DNA of 64,000 bases from Acidimicrobiales bacterium (GCA_041394185.1 JAWKIQ010000006.1:1-64000); one strand, 5' to 3'. Counted from the stretch's first letter, positions 7,279 through 16,581 are shown. Numbers and translations are program-made. Notes: generated by a model not told the origin, from the sequence alone.

Positions 7279-8482
7279 CGGTGCCTCGGATTGAACCTAC
7301 AGACTCCTGTCGACCCTCGCCCAGCGCGGTCGAGTGAACTCCGGGTGAACTCGTGGACCCTGTTGCGATCACCACGAACCATGCAGCGGTTATCAAGCCG
7401 GGTAGCCCCGACGTGGGCATGGTGACCGACATCACCAACAGATAGGCGAGCAACGGCCGGAGGCGACGGCTCTTCCATGGCGCGGCCCTGACCAGGGCCA
7501 CCAAGGCCAACCCCAGGCCCACCAACCCGAGCTCGCGGGCTATCTCGATCGCATGATTGTGCGAGCTTGCGCTGAACACGGCGATGCCTTCGCCGTGGGC
7601 GGCCGCACGTATCTGGGGTTCGCCCGACGCCAGGCCAGCACCAGTCAAAGGATCTTGCTCGATCGCGTTGAACGAAAGCCGCCAGATGGGGGTGCGGCCA
7701 TTGAGCTCGGACAGTTGCTCGGTGCTGTCACGTCTGACGGCGCTGGTGGCATCGGCCAGATCCACCTGCGGGTACACCAGCACCGCCGCCACGAACCCGG
7801 CGACGATCAACGGCATGGGGGCCCGGTCGAACGCGGCGACCAGGCCTGCGACGGCAAGTGCCCCAAACGCTGTTCGGGTATCGGACTCGACCACGGCATA
7901 GAGGCCCGCGGGCAGCGATATCGCAATGATGGCGGCACTGGCCGCCCGACGCTTGGTGCCAGCGGCGCTGATGGCACCACAAACGATGAACAGCCCAGCG
8001 ATGTAGGCCATGACGTTCGGCTCGGACGCGTAACCCCCGAACCGGCCCAGGAACAAGCTGTCGTCGGCCGGGCTGATCGCGTCGCCCACGAGGGAGGCAT
8101 AGGTGAACACGCCCGTGCCTACAGCAACACCCAAGAACCCACGGCCTGGCCCAAGCGCGGCCGCGACCGCCGCAAGGGCCACCGCAGCAAGACCCAACGC
8201 CGCAAACACCGAACGGGCTGGGTCGATGCCAAACAGGCCGCTGATCGCCGCCCAACCGACCAGCGCGGCCAGCGGCCACAGGCGCGCAAGGCGGTCCCTT
8301 GGGGCTCTGGCGATGGTGAAGATGCCCACCGCCGCCGCGAACGTCCACACCACAACCAGTGCCAGCGTTCTGTTGGACGGGCCGGTGGCCGAGGCCGTCC
8401 AGCCCCAGCCGGCGACCTGAAGATCGGCGACGCCCAGCATCGCCACCGCGATGACGGGCAAGATGCGACCGAGACGGCTCAT
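7247..8482 (-). CDS. O-antigen ligase / Wzy-like polytopic membrane protein
   Basis: A 411-residue protein with about ten hydrophobic segments from the N-terminus onward (for example VIAVAMLGVADLQVAGW and LALVVVWTFAAAVGIF). A large loop near residues 260-320 contains LSELNGRTPIWRLSF and SSHNHAIEIARELGLVGL, matching the Wzy_C/O-antigen-ligase pattern (R...W, H-N). It would polymerise or transfer polysaccharide repeat units outside the membrane. It starts four bases after the Wzz-like gene and overlaps ppk at its end. Ligase and polymerase cannot be told apart from sequence alone. Confidence 0.75.
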   Translation of the reverse strand: MSRLGRILPVIAVAMLGVADLQVAGWGWTASATGPSNRTLALVVVWTFAAAVGIFTIARAPRDRLARLWPLAALVGWAAISGLFGIDPARSVFAALGLAAVALAAVAAALGPGRGFLGVAVGTGVFTYASLVGDAISPADDSLFLGRFGGYASEPNVMAYIAGLFIVCGAISAAGTKRRAASAAIIAISLPAGLYAVVESDTRTAFGALAVAGLVAAFDRAPMPLIVAGFVAAVLVYPQVDLADATSAVRRDSTEQLSELNGRTPIWRLSFNAIEQDPLTGAGLASGEPQIRAAAHGEGIAVFSASSHNHAIEIARELGLVGLGLALVALVRAAPWKSRRLRPLLAYLLVMSVTMPTSGLPGLITAAWFVVIATGSTSSPGVHSTALGEGRQESVGSIRGTDGRRLPLHQP

Positions 8483-8486
8483 CGGG

Positions 8487-9266
8487 TCAGCTTGGTCGGG
8501 TGGCGAGCGCGGCCAGCAACACGGCGGCCACTATGGCTGCCACCGCGCCTGCAAGAGCGGCGTCGCGGGCCGGCTTGGGCGCAACAACCCCCAGCGCAGA
8601 CGACGAGACTACGTCGACGGGCACGATCGTTCCCTCGATCTCGGCGCCGAGTTGCTCGATCTGGCGTTCGAGGTAGTTGCGCGACTCGACCAGGCTGTTG
8701 ACGTTGCGCTGAAGCTCGTCGCGGACCGCGGCCTCGGCCTGGTCGCCTGCAGCATCGCGAACAGCTTCGGCCTCGGCGAGGGCAGCCTTGGTTTCGACCA
8801 ACTGGTCTTCGAGGGCCTCGACCCTCGTACGCAGCACCAGCGTGGCTGCCGCAGCCCGCTCGTCTATGCCCAGGCCGACGATCTCGTCTGCGACGGACGT
8901 GGCCGTCGCTTGATCGTCGGCTTCGACAACGATGTCGAGCAGGTTGTTGAAACGCGAGATCACCTCGATCTGGAGGCCACTGGTCGAGGCCATCCTGGCG
9001 TCGGCCTCTGTCGTGAGAACCTCGGCCAGGGCGTTGCGATTGTCCCAAGCTCCGTTGGCGCTGTCGCGCAGGCCGAGAACGGTGGTCTCGTGAGCGAAGC
9101 GGTCGGCGGTGGCAGAACGCACCACAAAAGCAGCCGCGAACACGACGGCTCCCACCACCAGGGGGGTCAACCCAAGAGCGATGGCGCGGTTGCGGCCCGA
9201 CTTTTGCCGGCGGGCAGCCGACCGGCGGCGCGGTGCATCAGCGACGTTGCTGCTGGGTTCGTCCAC
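8487..9266 (-). CDS. Wzz-like chain-length protein without kinase domain
   Basis: About 259 residues. A basic N-terminus (RRRSAARRQKSGRNR) precedes a first membrane helix (ALGLTPLVVGAVVFAAAFVV). The middle is a predicted coiled coil rich in Glu, Ala and Leu. A second helix (AALAGAVAAIVAAVLLAALA) lies at the very C-terminus. That is the Wzz topology with no BY-kinase. The GTG start at 9266-9264 shares one base with the stop of the FG-GAP gene (TAGTG). The frame is open further upstream but would run into that gene. It probably works with the ligase-like protein just downstream. Confidence 0.7.
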   Translation of the reverse strand: MDEPSSNVADAPRRRSAARRQKSGRNRAIALGLTPLVVGAVVFAAAFVVRSATADRFAHETTVLGLRDSANGAWDNRNALAEVLTTEADARMASTSGLQIEVISRFNNLLDIVVEADDQATATSVADEIVGLGIDERAAAATLVLRTRVEALEDQLVETKAALAEAEAVRDAAGDQAEAAVRDELQRNVNSLVESRNYLERQIEQLGAEIEGTIVPVDVVSSSALGVVAPKPARDAALAGAVAAIVAAVLLAALATRPS

Positions 9267-11674
9267 TAGACCCCCGGGTTCTCGAACACGACCACACGGC
9301 CGTGAGTCCAACCCAGAGAGGCTATGTCGAGGTCGTTGTCGCCGTCGAGATCGACCAAGACCGTGGCGTCGTGGTGTTCGTCGCCGGTGGAGATGCGACC
9401 GCGCAGCCACGAGCGGCTGTCGCCGCCGTTCTCAAACAGCAGGAGCGACATCGAGTTGGGGTCGGTGGTCGAGTGTTCGCCCACGACCACGTCGATGTCG
9501 CCGTCGCGGTCTATGTCGCCCACGTCCATCGACAGACCCAACGTCACATCACCGATCGGGTGCTCGGTCCAAGGGTCTTCGGGGTTGTCGCCCTGCTCGT
9601 ACCAGGCGACCCTGCCGTTCTGGGAGTCTTCATAGGAAACCACGACGTCTATGTCGCCGTCGCCGTCCATGTCGACCGAGCGATGCCTGTCGGGTGTTCC
9701 GGTTGCAGGCTGATGAAGGGTGACGGTGGGCGAACCGCCCGGACGGTTGGGCAGCCACATGGTGCCCATCATCACGTCGAGGTCGCCGTCACCGTCGACA
9801 TCGGGCGAGCTGAGGTCTTCGTCCTGGCTCTCGTCGATGATGACCTCGTAATCCCACCGGCGCGTCGACTCTTCGCCCACGACGGGCGAGAACGACTGGA
9901 TTCCCTTGCCCGCCTCGTGCCAGCTGATGAGCACCCGCAGCCTCTCGGTATCTCCGAATGCTCCGGCGGTGGCGCCCTGCACGAAGTCGCCATCACCCTC
10001 GGCGATGCCGGGGATGACGGTGAACTGGCCACCACCATCGTTGCGCGCCCACACCATGTCGGCGTTGGGCTCTGAGCCAACCCCCTCGGTGCCGAAGGCG
10101 TCGAGGTCGCCATCGAGATCGAGGTCGTAAAGCAGGACAACCTGGTTGAGAGGCTCGCCGAAGCTGTTGCGAACCCACTCGCCGGTCGTGTCGCCTGGGT
10201 TCTGATACCACCACGGTCCGGCAGCGAGGTCGGCATCGCCATCGCCGTCGAGGTCGCCGGCACGCAAGAACACGGCCCGGTCGGGGCGGTTGGGATCGAT
10301 GACGGTGCGCTGCCAACCGTTGGCCAGCGCGGTCGCCTCGCTGTTGATCCACACATCGAGCCTGGGGGTGTCCCAGTTGAACGGCTTCGAGACGATGTCG
10401 AGGTCGCCGTCGCCGTCGACGTCGCCGAACGACGAGGCATGGTTGTCCATACCAAACGAGATGTCTCGCGTTTCGAACGAGCCCGCGCCGTCGTTCAGGA
10501 ACACGGTGAGCCTTGCGGCGTCGCCGACCTCCAGACGCATCTCACCGCTCAAGATGTCGACGTCGCCGTCGCCGTCTACATCGCCGGCGTCGAGACTGTG
10601 GCCCTGGTTCGTGACCGAACGCAGCTCGTTACGGACCCACTGCGAGCCGTCCCACTGGAACCACACCGTCGGCCCCGCTGCCTCGCCGGAGTCGAAGATC
10701 AGCTCGGCGGCATCGCCTGCGACCAGCTGGGCCATGAGCGCTCGTCCACCGACCAGATCGGCGGCGATTTCGGTGGCGGAGAAGCCGCCGGATCCGTCGT
10801 TGACCAGCAGATTGCCGCCCGCCAGAAGGTCTATGTCGCCGTCGCCGTCGACATCACCGGCATCGAGGCCCTCGCTGGCGTCGGTGCCGAAGAAGATGCT
10901 GTCGCGGTTCCATTGGCCGGCCGAAGTCGGATCGGCAGGAATCGTCGCCGCCCACAGAGTCGGGGTCTCGGACCTCTGATTCCAGAAGATCAGCTCGGCC
11001 GGGCCGTCGCCGTCGATGTCGGCGAACACCATGTCGTGGTGCTTGGGACCGCCGTTCGTCTTGATGGTGCGGCGCGTCCAGCGCTGTTCGATGTTGTCGG
11101 CTCCGGGGTTCTCCCACCACCACACATCCTGGCTGGAGAAGTCGCCACCCATCGCCAGATCCAGGTCGCCGTCGCCGTCGATGTCGTGTGCTGCCCCGCC
11201 GGCCTCGATGCTGAGTTCGTCTGGCTCGATCACTGCTGTGGACCAGCCAGACGGGGTCAGGCGCATCAGTTGCAGAGCGTTCTCGCCGCGCCTGCCACCA
11301 ACGATGATGTCGTCGCTGCCGTCGCCATCGAAGTCGGCCACGACCAGGGCGGTCTGCTCTGGGATTGGCTGCATGGCGGGAAGCTCGCCAGTCGACGTGC
11401 CGGTGTGGAACCAGCCCCACTGGGTCGAGAACCCGACGGGAACACTGTTGCCCTCGGTGGTGGTCGTTGTGCCGGCGGTGTCGTCGGTGGTGACGGTCGT
11501 GGTCGGCGAGGCGGTGGTCGTAGACGTCGGGTCGTTTGAGACCGTTGTCGAGGTGGACGAGGCAGAACTCTGAACCTCAGAGTCAGAGTCGGTGTCTGTC
11601 AACAGACCCAGCGCCACACCGACCACCACAGCCACCGCGACAGCTGCCGGAAACCACAGCCAACGAATACTCAC
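9266..11674 (-). CDS. Secreted or membrane-anchored FG-GAP/VCBS repeat protein
   Basis: An 802-residue protein. An N-terminal hydrophobic segment (about 5-25) serves as signal or anchor, followed by a Thr/Ser-rich linker (about 30-75). The rest is a long series of FG-GAP/VCBS beta-propeller repeats, each with a calcium-loop motif such as DVDGDGDLD or DIDGDGDLD; more than ten are visible. No catalytic motif was found. These proteins usually act as surface adhesion or scaffold modules. It sits directly upstream of the Wzz-like and ligase-like genes and shares one base with the former, so it belongs to the polysaccharide operon. The start is GTG at 11674. Confidence 0.85.
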   Translation of the reverse strand: MSIRWLWFPAAVAVAVVVGVALGLLTDTDSDSEVQSSASSTSTTVSNDPTSTTTASPTTTVTTDDTAGTTTTTEGNSVPVGFSTQWGWFHTGTSTGELPAMQPIPEQTALVVADFDGDGSDDIIVGGRRGENALQLMRLTPSGWSTAVIEPDELSIEAGGAAHDIDGDGDLDLAMGGDFSSQDVWWWENPGADNIEQRWTRRTIKTNGGPKHHDMVFADIDGDGPAELIFWNQRSETPTLWAATIPADPTSAGQWNRDSIFFGTDASEGLDAGDVDGDGDIDLLAGGNLLVNDGSGGFSATEIAADLVGGRALMAQLVAGDAAELIFDSGEAAGPTVWFQWDGSQWVRNELRSVTNQGHSLDAGDVDGDGDVDILSGEMRLEVGDAARLTVFLNDGAGSFETRDISFGMDNHASSFGDVDGDGDLDIVSKPFNWDTPRLDVWINSEATALANGWQRTVIDPNRPDRAVFLRAGDLDGDGDADLAAGPWWYQNPGDTTGEWVRNSFGEPLNQVVLLYDLDLDGDLDAFGTEGVGSEPNADMVWARNDGGGQFTVIPGIAEGDGDFVQGATAGAFGDTERLRVLISWHEAGKGIQSFSPVVGEESTRRWDYEVIIDESQDEDLSSPDVDGDGDLDVMMGTMWLPNRPGGSPTVTLHQPATGTPDRHRSVDMDGDGDIDVVVSYEDSQNGRVAWYEQGDNPEDPWTEHPIGDVTLGLSMDVGDIDRDGDIDVVVGEHSTTDPNSMSLLLFENGGDSRSWLRGRISTGDEHHDATVLVDLDGDNDLDIASLGWTHGRVVVFENPGV

Positions 11675-11741
11675 CCGAGAGAGTCTGCCCCAAATAGCAA
11701 CCTCGGTTGGGTCACCGAAGCCGTATCTGTGTCGCCCGCGG

Positions 11742-12959
11742 TCACTCGACGGTGCGAATGGCAGGTCGCAGGCTGATGGTGGCAGCCGCGCACGACACGA
11801 CGAAACCGGTGATCACCAGCGTGTTGGGCGGCCCGATGGTGGCGTTGAGCCAGCTGGCCAGCGCTGCGGCCAACGGCAGGCTTCCGGTCATGGTCAACAT
11901 CAGCAGGCCCATCACCCGGCCCATGTACTCGCCGGGTGTGTGCTCTTGGATCAAGGTCCGCTGCATGGTGACGACGATTCCGCCGCCCAGGCCCCAGGCC
12001 AACATCGCAACCGCAGACAGTGCATAGACCTTGCTGAACCCCAGCACCACCATCATCGAGCCCGAAATGCTGGAGAACGCCAGCGCCATCCAAAGACCCC
12101 GGCGCGAGATGGTCTTGCGGCTGGCGATGAATGCCGTGGTGGCAAACATTCCCACGCCCAGGAACAGGTTCAGCAAGCTGGCGGGCCCAGCGCCCAGACC
12201 CATCTCGTCGCGAACGATGTCGGGCGTCGAGATCTGCACCAGCGCACCTGCGGTCGACATCACCAAACCGCAGGCGACGAGGCTGCGCACGGGTTCGAGC
12301 CTGCGTACCAGCCGCAGCCCATCGCGTATTGCACCGGCACGAGCAGGCGGTTGCCCGGACGCTTGGGCGATGATGACCGGTCGCATCAAGTAGGCGGCCA
12401 GCACCAGGAACACCGCCATCACGGCGAACGAGGTCTGGATGTCGAATACCTCGATCACCACACCACCGACGACGGCTCCGGCCATCAACGAAACGTTCAT
12501 CGCCATCGACCCCAGGGCCACACCGCTCATCAACAACTCGGGTTCGACCAACCTGGGAATGGCGGCCTGCAACGCCGGGCTCATCATGGCGATGGCGGCC
12601 CCGGCCAAGATCGCCACCGCAGCCGCCCACCGGGGGGTGGCGATGTCGGTGGCCACGAGGACGGCCGTGGTGATCATCACGCACGCAGCGGCCAGTGCCA
12701 TGGCGATGATGAGATTGCGCTGGCTGACCCGGTCGCTGAGCGAGCCGGCCTGCAGGCTCAGCATCATGGCGGGCAACCCAAACCCCAGGATGACCAGACC
12801 GGGCGCGCCGTCCCAGTCTGTGAGCTCCTCTGTCAGCCACACGAACTGGAATCGCAGGCTGCCGCCCACGGTCATGATCAAGAAGTTGGCGGCCAGAAAC
12901 CGCCGAAACAGGGGCCGCGACAGCAGTTCGCGGGCCGGGTGGCGGGCCGTTGCGGTCAG
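11742..12959 (-). CDS. MFS transporter
   Basis: About 405 residues with roughly 12 hydrophobic segments. The cytoplasmic loop motif SLSDRVSQRNL after the second helix matches the MFS D-R-x-x-R/K pattern. It resembles enterobactin-exporter or drug-efflux types (EntS-like). No ATG, GTG or TTG lies at a sensible place: the natural N-terminus (TATARHPARELLSRPLFRRF) begins at a CTG (12959-12957) that overlaps the TGA of the upstream ThDP-enzyme gene as CTGA. I propose a CTG start or an unseen sequence error. The substrate is unknown. Confidence 0.78.
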   Translation of the reverse strand: MTATARHPARELLSRPLFRRFLAANFLIMTVGGSLRFQFVWLTEELTDWDGAPGLVILGFGLPAMMLSLQAGSLSDRVSQRNLIIAMALAAACVMITTAVLVATDIATPRWAAAVAILAGAAIAMMSPALQAAIPRLVEPELLMSGVALGSMAMNVSLMAGAVVGGVVIEVFDIQTSFAVMAVFLVLAAYLMRPVIIAQASGQPPARAGAIRDGLRLVRRLEPVRSLVACGLVMSTAGALVQISTPDIVRDEMGLGAGPASLLNLFLGVGMFATTAFIASRKTISRRGLWMALAFSSISGSMMVVLGFSKVYALSAVAMLAWGLGGGIVVTMQRTLIQEHTPGEYMGRVMGLLMLTMTGSLPLAAALASWLNATIGPPNTLVITGFVVSCAAATISLRPAIRTVE

Positions 12960-14488
12960 AGGAGGGCCTCGATGAGGTGGGGCCCCGGCTCTGCGTTTGC
13001 CCGGTCGAATGCAGCGACGAATTCGTCGGCTGTGGTGGCCCTGGTCGCGTCTACGCCCATTCCCTTGGCGACGGTGGCGAAGTCGATGACCGGATTGCCC
13101 AGCGACGTCAGCGAGGCCGCCTTGGGCCCCGGCTTCTCGATGCCGGCGCGCAACAACTCGACCTCGAGAATGGCGTAGCGCTGGTTGTTGCACAGAACCA
13201 CGGTCACGTCGAGGTTCTCACGCGCCATCGTCCACAGTGACTGGATGGTGTACATCGACGAGCCATCGGCCTGGAAGGCGATGACACGACGGTCGGGTTG
13301 GGCACAGGCAGCTCCGACCGCCAGCGGAAGCCCGCCGCCGATTGCCCCGCCCGTGGGCGAGAAGCTGGGGTGGGTAGGGGCGCTGAGCGAATAGCGGCGA
13401 AGCCCCGCAGCCGACGTGATGCCTTCCTGGACCATCATGGCGCCGTCGGGCATGCCGGCGATGACCGCCGCGCCCAGGGTGTCGACGTTCAGCGGGCCGG
13501 TGGGCTTGTCGGGGCGGGCAGGTGTGCTGACCGGCTGGCGGGCTGCGCCGAGGGTCTGGGCGAGAGCGCCCAGCGCGGCCGCCACGTCGGCTTCGGGACC
13601 GCCCATCGAGAAGCGTCGCGAGCCTGCGGGCAGCGTTTCGCTGGGGGTATCGGGATAGCCGAAGAAGGTCACCGGTTCGGTGGTGCCAAGCATCACGGCG
13701 GTCTCGACATCGGCCAGCGCCTGCATGGCCTGTTCGGGGAAGTAAGGCACCTCGATGATTCGAGGTACTCCCTGGCCGACATCGGCGTTGGGCACCCGGT
13801 AGCTGAACAGCTGACAGCCGGTGGCGTGCGCGATGGCGGTGGCGTCGAGCGCCATGTCGGCAGTGAGCCAGGCGCCGCCCACGATCAAGGCGGTGCCGGG
13901 GCGTCGCAGAAGCTCGGCCGCCTCGGCTATGACGTCGTCGGCCACCGGGCTGAGGGCGCCGATCGTTGGCATGGTGATGTCGTCGGGAGCCTGTTCCCAG
14001 GTGACGTCGGCGGGGATGACCAGCGACGCTGGGCCCCGCTGGCCGGTGGTGGCGGCCTCGATCGCGGCGGCCGTGTCGGCGGAGATGTCGTTGGTCGACC
14101 GCACATAGCGGTGCCAACCGGCCCAGGTGGCGACCTTCTCGGTGTCTGAGGTCAAGGGAGCGTCGTAGGGGAGGTGCGACGTCGTCTGGTCGCCGATCAG
14201 GTTGACCACGGGTGAGAAGCCGCGCCGGGCGTTGTGGTTGTTGGCCAGGGCGTTGGCGAACCCGGGGCCCAGGTGGAACAGGCCGAGCGCCGGCTTGCCG
14301 CTGGCACGCCAGTAGCCGTCGGCCGCTCCGGAAGCTACACCCTCGAACATCGTCAGCACAGCACGCATGCCAGGTACGCGGTCGAGGGAGGCCACCATCG
14401 CCATCTCGGTCGTGCCCGGGTTGGCAAAGCAGGTGTCGATTCCCGCCGCAAGGGCGGTCTGGAACATGATGTCGGATCCGGTCGGCAT
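12956..14488 (-). CDS. Thiamine-diphosphate enzyme, acetolactate-synthase-large-subunit-like
   Basis: A 510-residue ThDP enzyme. The N-terminal domain has the conserved Glu in CFANPGTTEMAMV and then LTMFEGVASGAADGYWR; the central domain follows; the C-terminal domain has GGAIGGGLPLAVGAACAQ and the ThDP-binding motif AFQADGSSMYTIQSLWTMARENLDVTVVLCNN. This is the stand-alone family often annotated as acetolactate synthase large subunit, without a small regulatory subunit, and its true substrate is unknown. Benzoylformate-decarboxylase-like activity is an alternative. The start at 14488 gives the usual family N-terminus; the frame extends further upstream without similarity. The MFS gene follows with an apparent CTGA overlap, which suggests a product or substrate transporter. 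Confidence 0.8.
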   Translation of the reverse strand: MPTGSDIMFQTALAAGIDTCFANPGTTEMAMVASLDRVPGMRAVLTMFEGVASGAADGYWRASGKPALGLFHLGPGFANALANNHNARRGFSPVVNLIGDQTTSHLPYDAPLTSDTEKVATWAGWHRYVRSTNDISADTAAAIEAATTGQRGPASLVIPADVTWEQAPDDITMPTIGALSPVADDVIAEAAELLRRPGTALIVGGAWLTADMALDATAIAHATGCQLFSYRVPNADVGQGVPRIIEVPYFPEQAMQALADVETAVMLGTTEPVTFFGYPDTPSETLPAGSRRFSMGGPEADVAAALGALAQTLGAARQPVSTPARPDKPTGPLNVDTLGAAVIAGMPDGAMMVQEGITSAAGLRRYSLSAPTHPSFSPTGGAIGGGLPLAVGAACAQPDRRVIAFQADGSSMYTIQSLWTMARENLDVTVVLCNNQRYAILEVELLRAGIEKPGPKAASLTSLGNPVIDFATVAKGMGVDATRATTADEFVAAFDRANAEPGPHLIEALL

Positions 14489-14554
14489 CTCCGCAGTTTG
14501 GTCTGCCAAGAGCCTGGATGGCGAATCAGCTGCTCCGCTATCGGCCCCATGCCC

Positions 14555-14647
14555 GCGTCCAGGTCTTAGCGACAACTGAACCTCGGTGGCTCGTCCCCCG
14601 AGCTCCGACGGCGGCAGCACACGAGATTGTCGCTAAGAGCCGGACGC
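14555..14647. repeat. Inverted pair of a repeat that recurs at 36.35 kb
   Basis: Copy A (14555-14578, plus) and copy B (14627-14647, minus) share GCGTCC, then 2-3 variable bases, then TCTTAGCGACAA. They point toward each other across 48 bases. Copy B is identical over 21 bases to the copy at 36349-36369 next to the DUF222/HNH gene. This fills much of the 225-base gap 14489-14713, which shows no gene. Confidence 0.6.
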
Positions 14648-14676
14648 AGACATACCCGAACGCACACGCACCAACC

Positions 14677-14703
14677 CCACCGGCAATTGCGCCGGGTGGC
14701 TCA
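14677..14703 (-). terminator. Imperfect hairpin downstream of the FHA gene
   Basis: On the minus strand CCACCCGGC and GCCGGTGG can pair with one bulged base around a short AT-rich loop, about ten bases after the FHA stop. No T-tract follows, so it is only a possible end of the PknG operon transcript. Confidence 0.3.
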
Positions 14704-14713
14704 GGACCGGGCT

Positions 14714-15265
14714 CTAGGTGAGACGCAGGGCCGTCCAAGCGCCAACGAGGATGGTGGCGTCTGGTTCGACGGGCACCTCGATGCCTGGGTCGAGCATCAC
14801 CGGCTGGGTGCCGGGTCGTCGCAGGTAGGTGCCGTTGGTCGACTCGAGGTCGGAGATGACCCACGACCCGTCGTCGCGGCGGCGCAGCATCGCCTGACGA
14901 GCAGACACCGCAGGGTCGCCGGTGAGCGCAGCCACGTCCACCTCGGGGTATACGGCACGACTGTCGCTGCGTCGGCCTACCAACGACGCCGGCGCCAACG
15001 TGACCTGGGTGGGTTCGGGGACCGGGTCGGGCAATTCGAGCTGCCCGTCGGGGTCGATGAACGCGTGGTGCTGCGGGTCGACCGAGACTACAACCGTGGA
15101 CGGTGGCGAAACGGCACCCGGCTCGGCGGCCGCGACCTCGACCTCGACCTCTGGCGCTTCGGCCGCTGTGGACGTGATGAAGTCGAAACCGCACTTCTCG
15201 CAAAACAGATGGTCGGGCTCGGGCACCGAGCCACAACCCGGACACTGCGAAGGCGTGACGCTCAC
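14714..15265 (-). CDS. Zinc-ribbon FHA-domain protein, GarA-like position
   Basis: A 183-residue protein. Cys8, Cys11, Cys22 and Cys25 form a zinc ribbon (CPGCGSVPEPDHLFCEKCG). A linker follows, and residues 95-183 form an FHA phosphothreonine-binding domain with VSARQAML and DLESTNGTYL. In mycobacteria and corynebacteria the PknG substrate GarA/OdhI is a small FHA protein that inhibits 2-oxoglutarate dehydrogenase. Here the FHA gene is last in the PknG operon, so it is a likely substrate or reader. No ETTS motif like GarA's is visible; the nearest is ITST at about 30-33. The GTG start overlaps the VWA stop (GTGA). Confidence 0.85.
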   Translation of the reverse strand: MSVTPSQCPGCGSVPEPDHLFCEKCGFDFITSTAAEAPEVEVEVAAAEPGAVSPPSTVVVSVDPQHHAFIDPDGQLELPDPVPEPTQVTLAPASLVGRRSDSRAVYPEVDVAALTGDPAVSARQAMLRRRDDGSWVISDLESTNGTYLRRPGTQPVMLDPGIEVPVEPDATILVGAWTALRLT

Positions 15266-16581
15266 GACGAAGCCCCCGGTTCGCGCCTGCGATTGACCCT
15301 GACCGTGCGTGTCGAGCGCACATCGAGCGCCATCGCATCGGCCTGCTCGACCGACCTGCGCAAACGTACGGTGCCGGTCTCGGGATCTTCGACCTCGACG
15401 ACCTTGGCCAGCAGCTTGACCGTGTCGTCGTTACCTGCTTCGTGGGCCAGCTGTACCGCTCGACCCAGCCGAACCGTCGCCGTGTCGTGATCGCCCGCCT
15501 GACGGGCAGCGAGGCCCTCGGCGATGGCGTCGGCCAGCTCTGCCTGACCCGTGTAGTGGGCCACCTCGCCGTTGATGCGGGTCGACAGCACCTCGTCGTC
15601 GGTCCAGACCGCCTTCACCAGGGCAGCCGGTTGCTCTTGCCCGTCGACGACCAGCATGACCCTGGCCGCCAGGCGCTCCTGGCCGACGTTGCCGACCGGG
15701 ATGTCGATACGCAGGTGATAGTCGCGCTCCTCGCCAGGACCCCACGCCCCGAGCGGATAGTCGGTGATGAGCGGGCTGACCACGTCCCCCTTGTCGGAAA
15801 GGTCCTCGAGGTTGGGCGACACCTGCTTGACGAACCCCAGCTGTGACCCCTTCGGCGACCACAGCCGCAGAGCGACCGACCCGATCTGTTTGGACATCGA
15901 AGCCATTGTGAGCGCCCTGAACTCGGCCTCGAGCTCGTCGGGTGATGGGACGATGTCGACGGTGCCGAGCAGGGCGTTGGCGACCTTGCGCAGCTCATCG
16001 ACCTCCCAGTCGGTGCCGAGGCCCCGGGCATCACACTGGAACTTGCCCACCGACGCGGCGATGGCCTGGTCGAGCTGCCACGGCTTCTCGTGCTCGTTCT
16101 TTCCATCGGTCAGCAGCGTGCAGTGCGCCACACCGCCGGGCGACAAGCTGAACAGGGCCGCCGCTGCCAGCAACCACGACCCGATGGCTGTGCCGCCATC
16201 GGCACGAACCCTGGCTACCGCGTCGCAAGCCGCTTCTCTGGTGCGGTCGTCGGCCACGGCCAGGCCCTGGTAGGGGTACAACATGCGGGCCTCGTGGTTG
16301 CCCATGACCACGGCGAACTCTGTGCCGTCGGCCAACACGTTGATGGCCGCCATGGTGGCCTGGCGGGCCGCTTCGATCTTGGCGCCGTTGTCACCCATCA
16401 TCGAACCGGACGTGTCGATGACGATGACCTCGACCCGGCCACCCACCGGTTGGGCGGTGGCGTTGGCGCCGCCTGCAGCGCCCAGCTCGCCCGAGGACAC
16501 GGTGATGATGGCATCGACCGACGTGGCGCCCGCGGGCAAGTACTCGTTCTGGAATACCGATGCGGCGAAGTTGGTGGTCAT
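15262..16581 (-). CDS. VWA-domain protein of the PknG operon
   Basis: A 439-residue, apparently cytosolic protein. The VWA domain (about 48-220) has a full MIDAS start, DTSGS at 56-60. A beta-rich middle follows (LRLWSPKGSQLGFVKQVSP), and the C-terminal third is helical, with EGLAARQAGDHDTATVRLGRAVQLAHEAGND resembling a single TPR-like pair. VWA proteins with this layout recur beside PP2C and PknG-like kinases in actinobacteria; their molecular role is unknown. The start ATG overlaps the PP2C stop (ATGA) and its stop overlaps the FHA start. A scaffold for phospho-signalling is a reasonable inference. Confidence 0.85.
   Translation of the reverse strand: MTTNFAASVFQNEYLPAGATSVDAIITVSSGELGAAGGANATAQPVGGRVEVIVIDTSGSMMGDNGAKIEAARQATMAAINVLADGTEFAVVMGNHEARMLYPYQGLAVADDRTREAACDAVARVRADGGTAIGSWLLAAAALFSLSPGGVAHCTLLTDGKNEHEKPWQLDQAIAASVGKFQCDARGLGTDWEVDELRKVANALLGTVDIVPSPDELEAEFRALTMASMSKQIGSVALRLWSPKGSQLGFVKQVSPNLEDLSDKGDVVSPLITDYPLGAWGPGEERDYHLRIDIPVGNVGQERLAARVMLVVDGQEQPAALVKAVWTDDEVLSTRINGEVAHYTGQAELADAIAEGLAARQAGDHDTATVRLGRAVQLAHEAGNDDTVKLLAKVVEVEDPETGTVRLRRSVEQADAMALDVRSTRTVRVNRRREPGASS

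Noticed and set aside
11592..13178. 528-codon open frame opposite the MFS gene
   Set aside because: His/Gln/Arg-rich shadow frame with no domain; the MFS frame has clear membrane helices.
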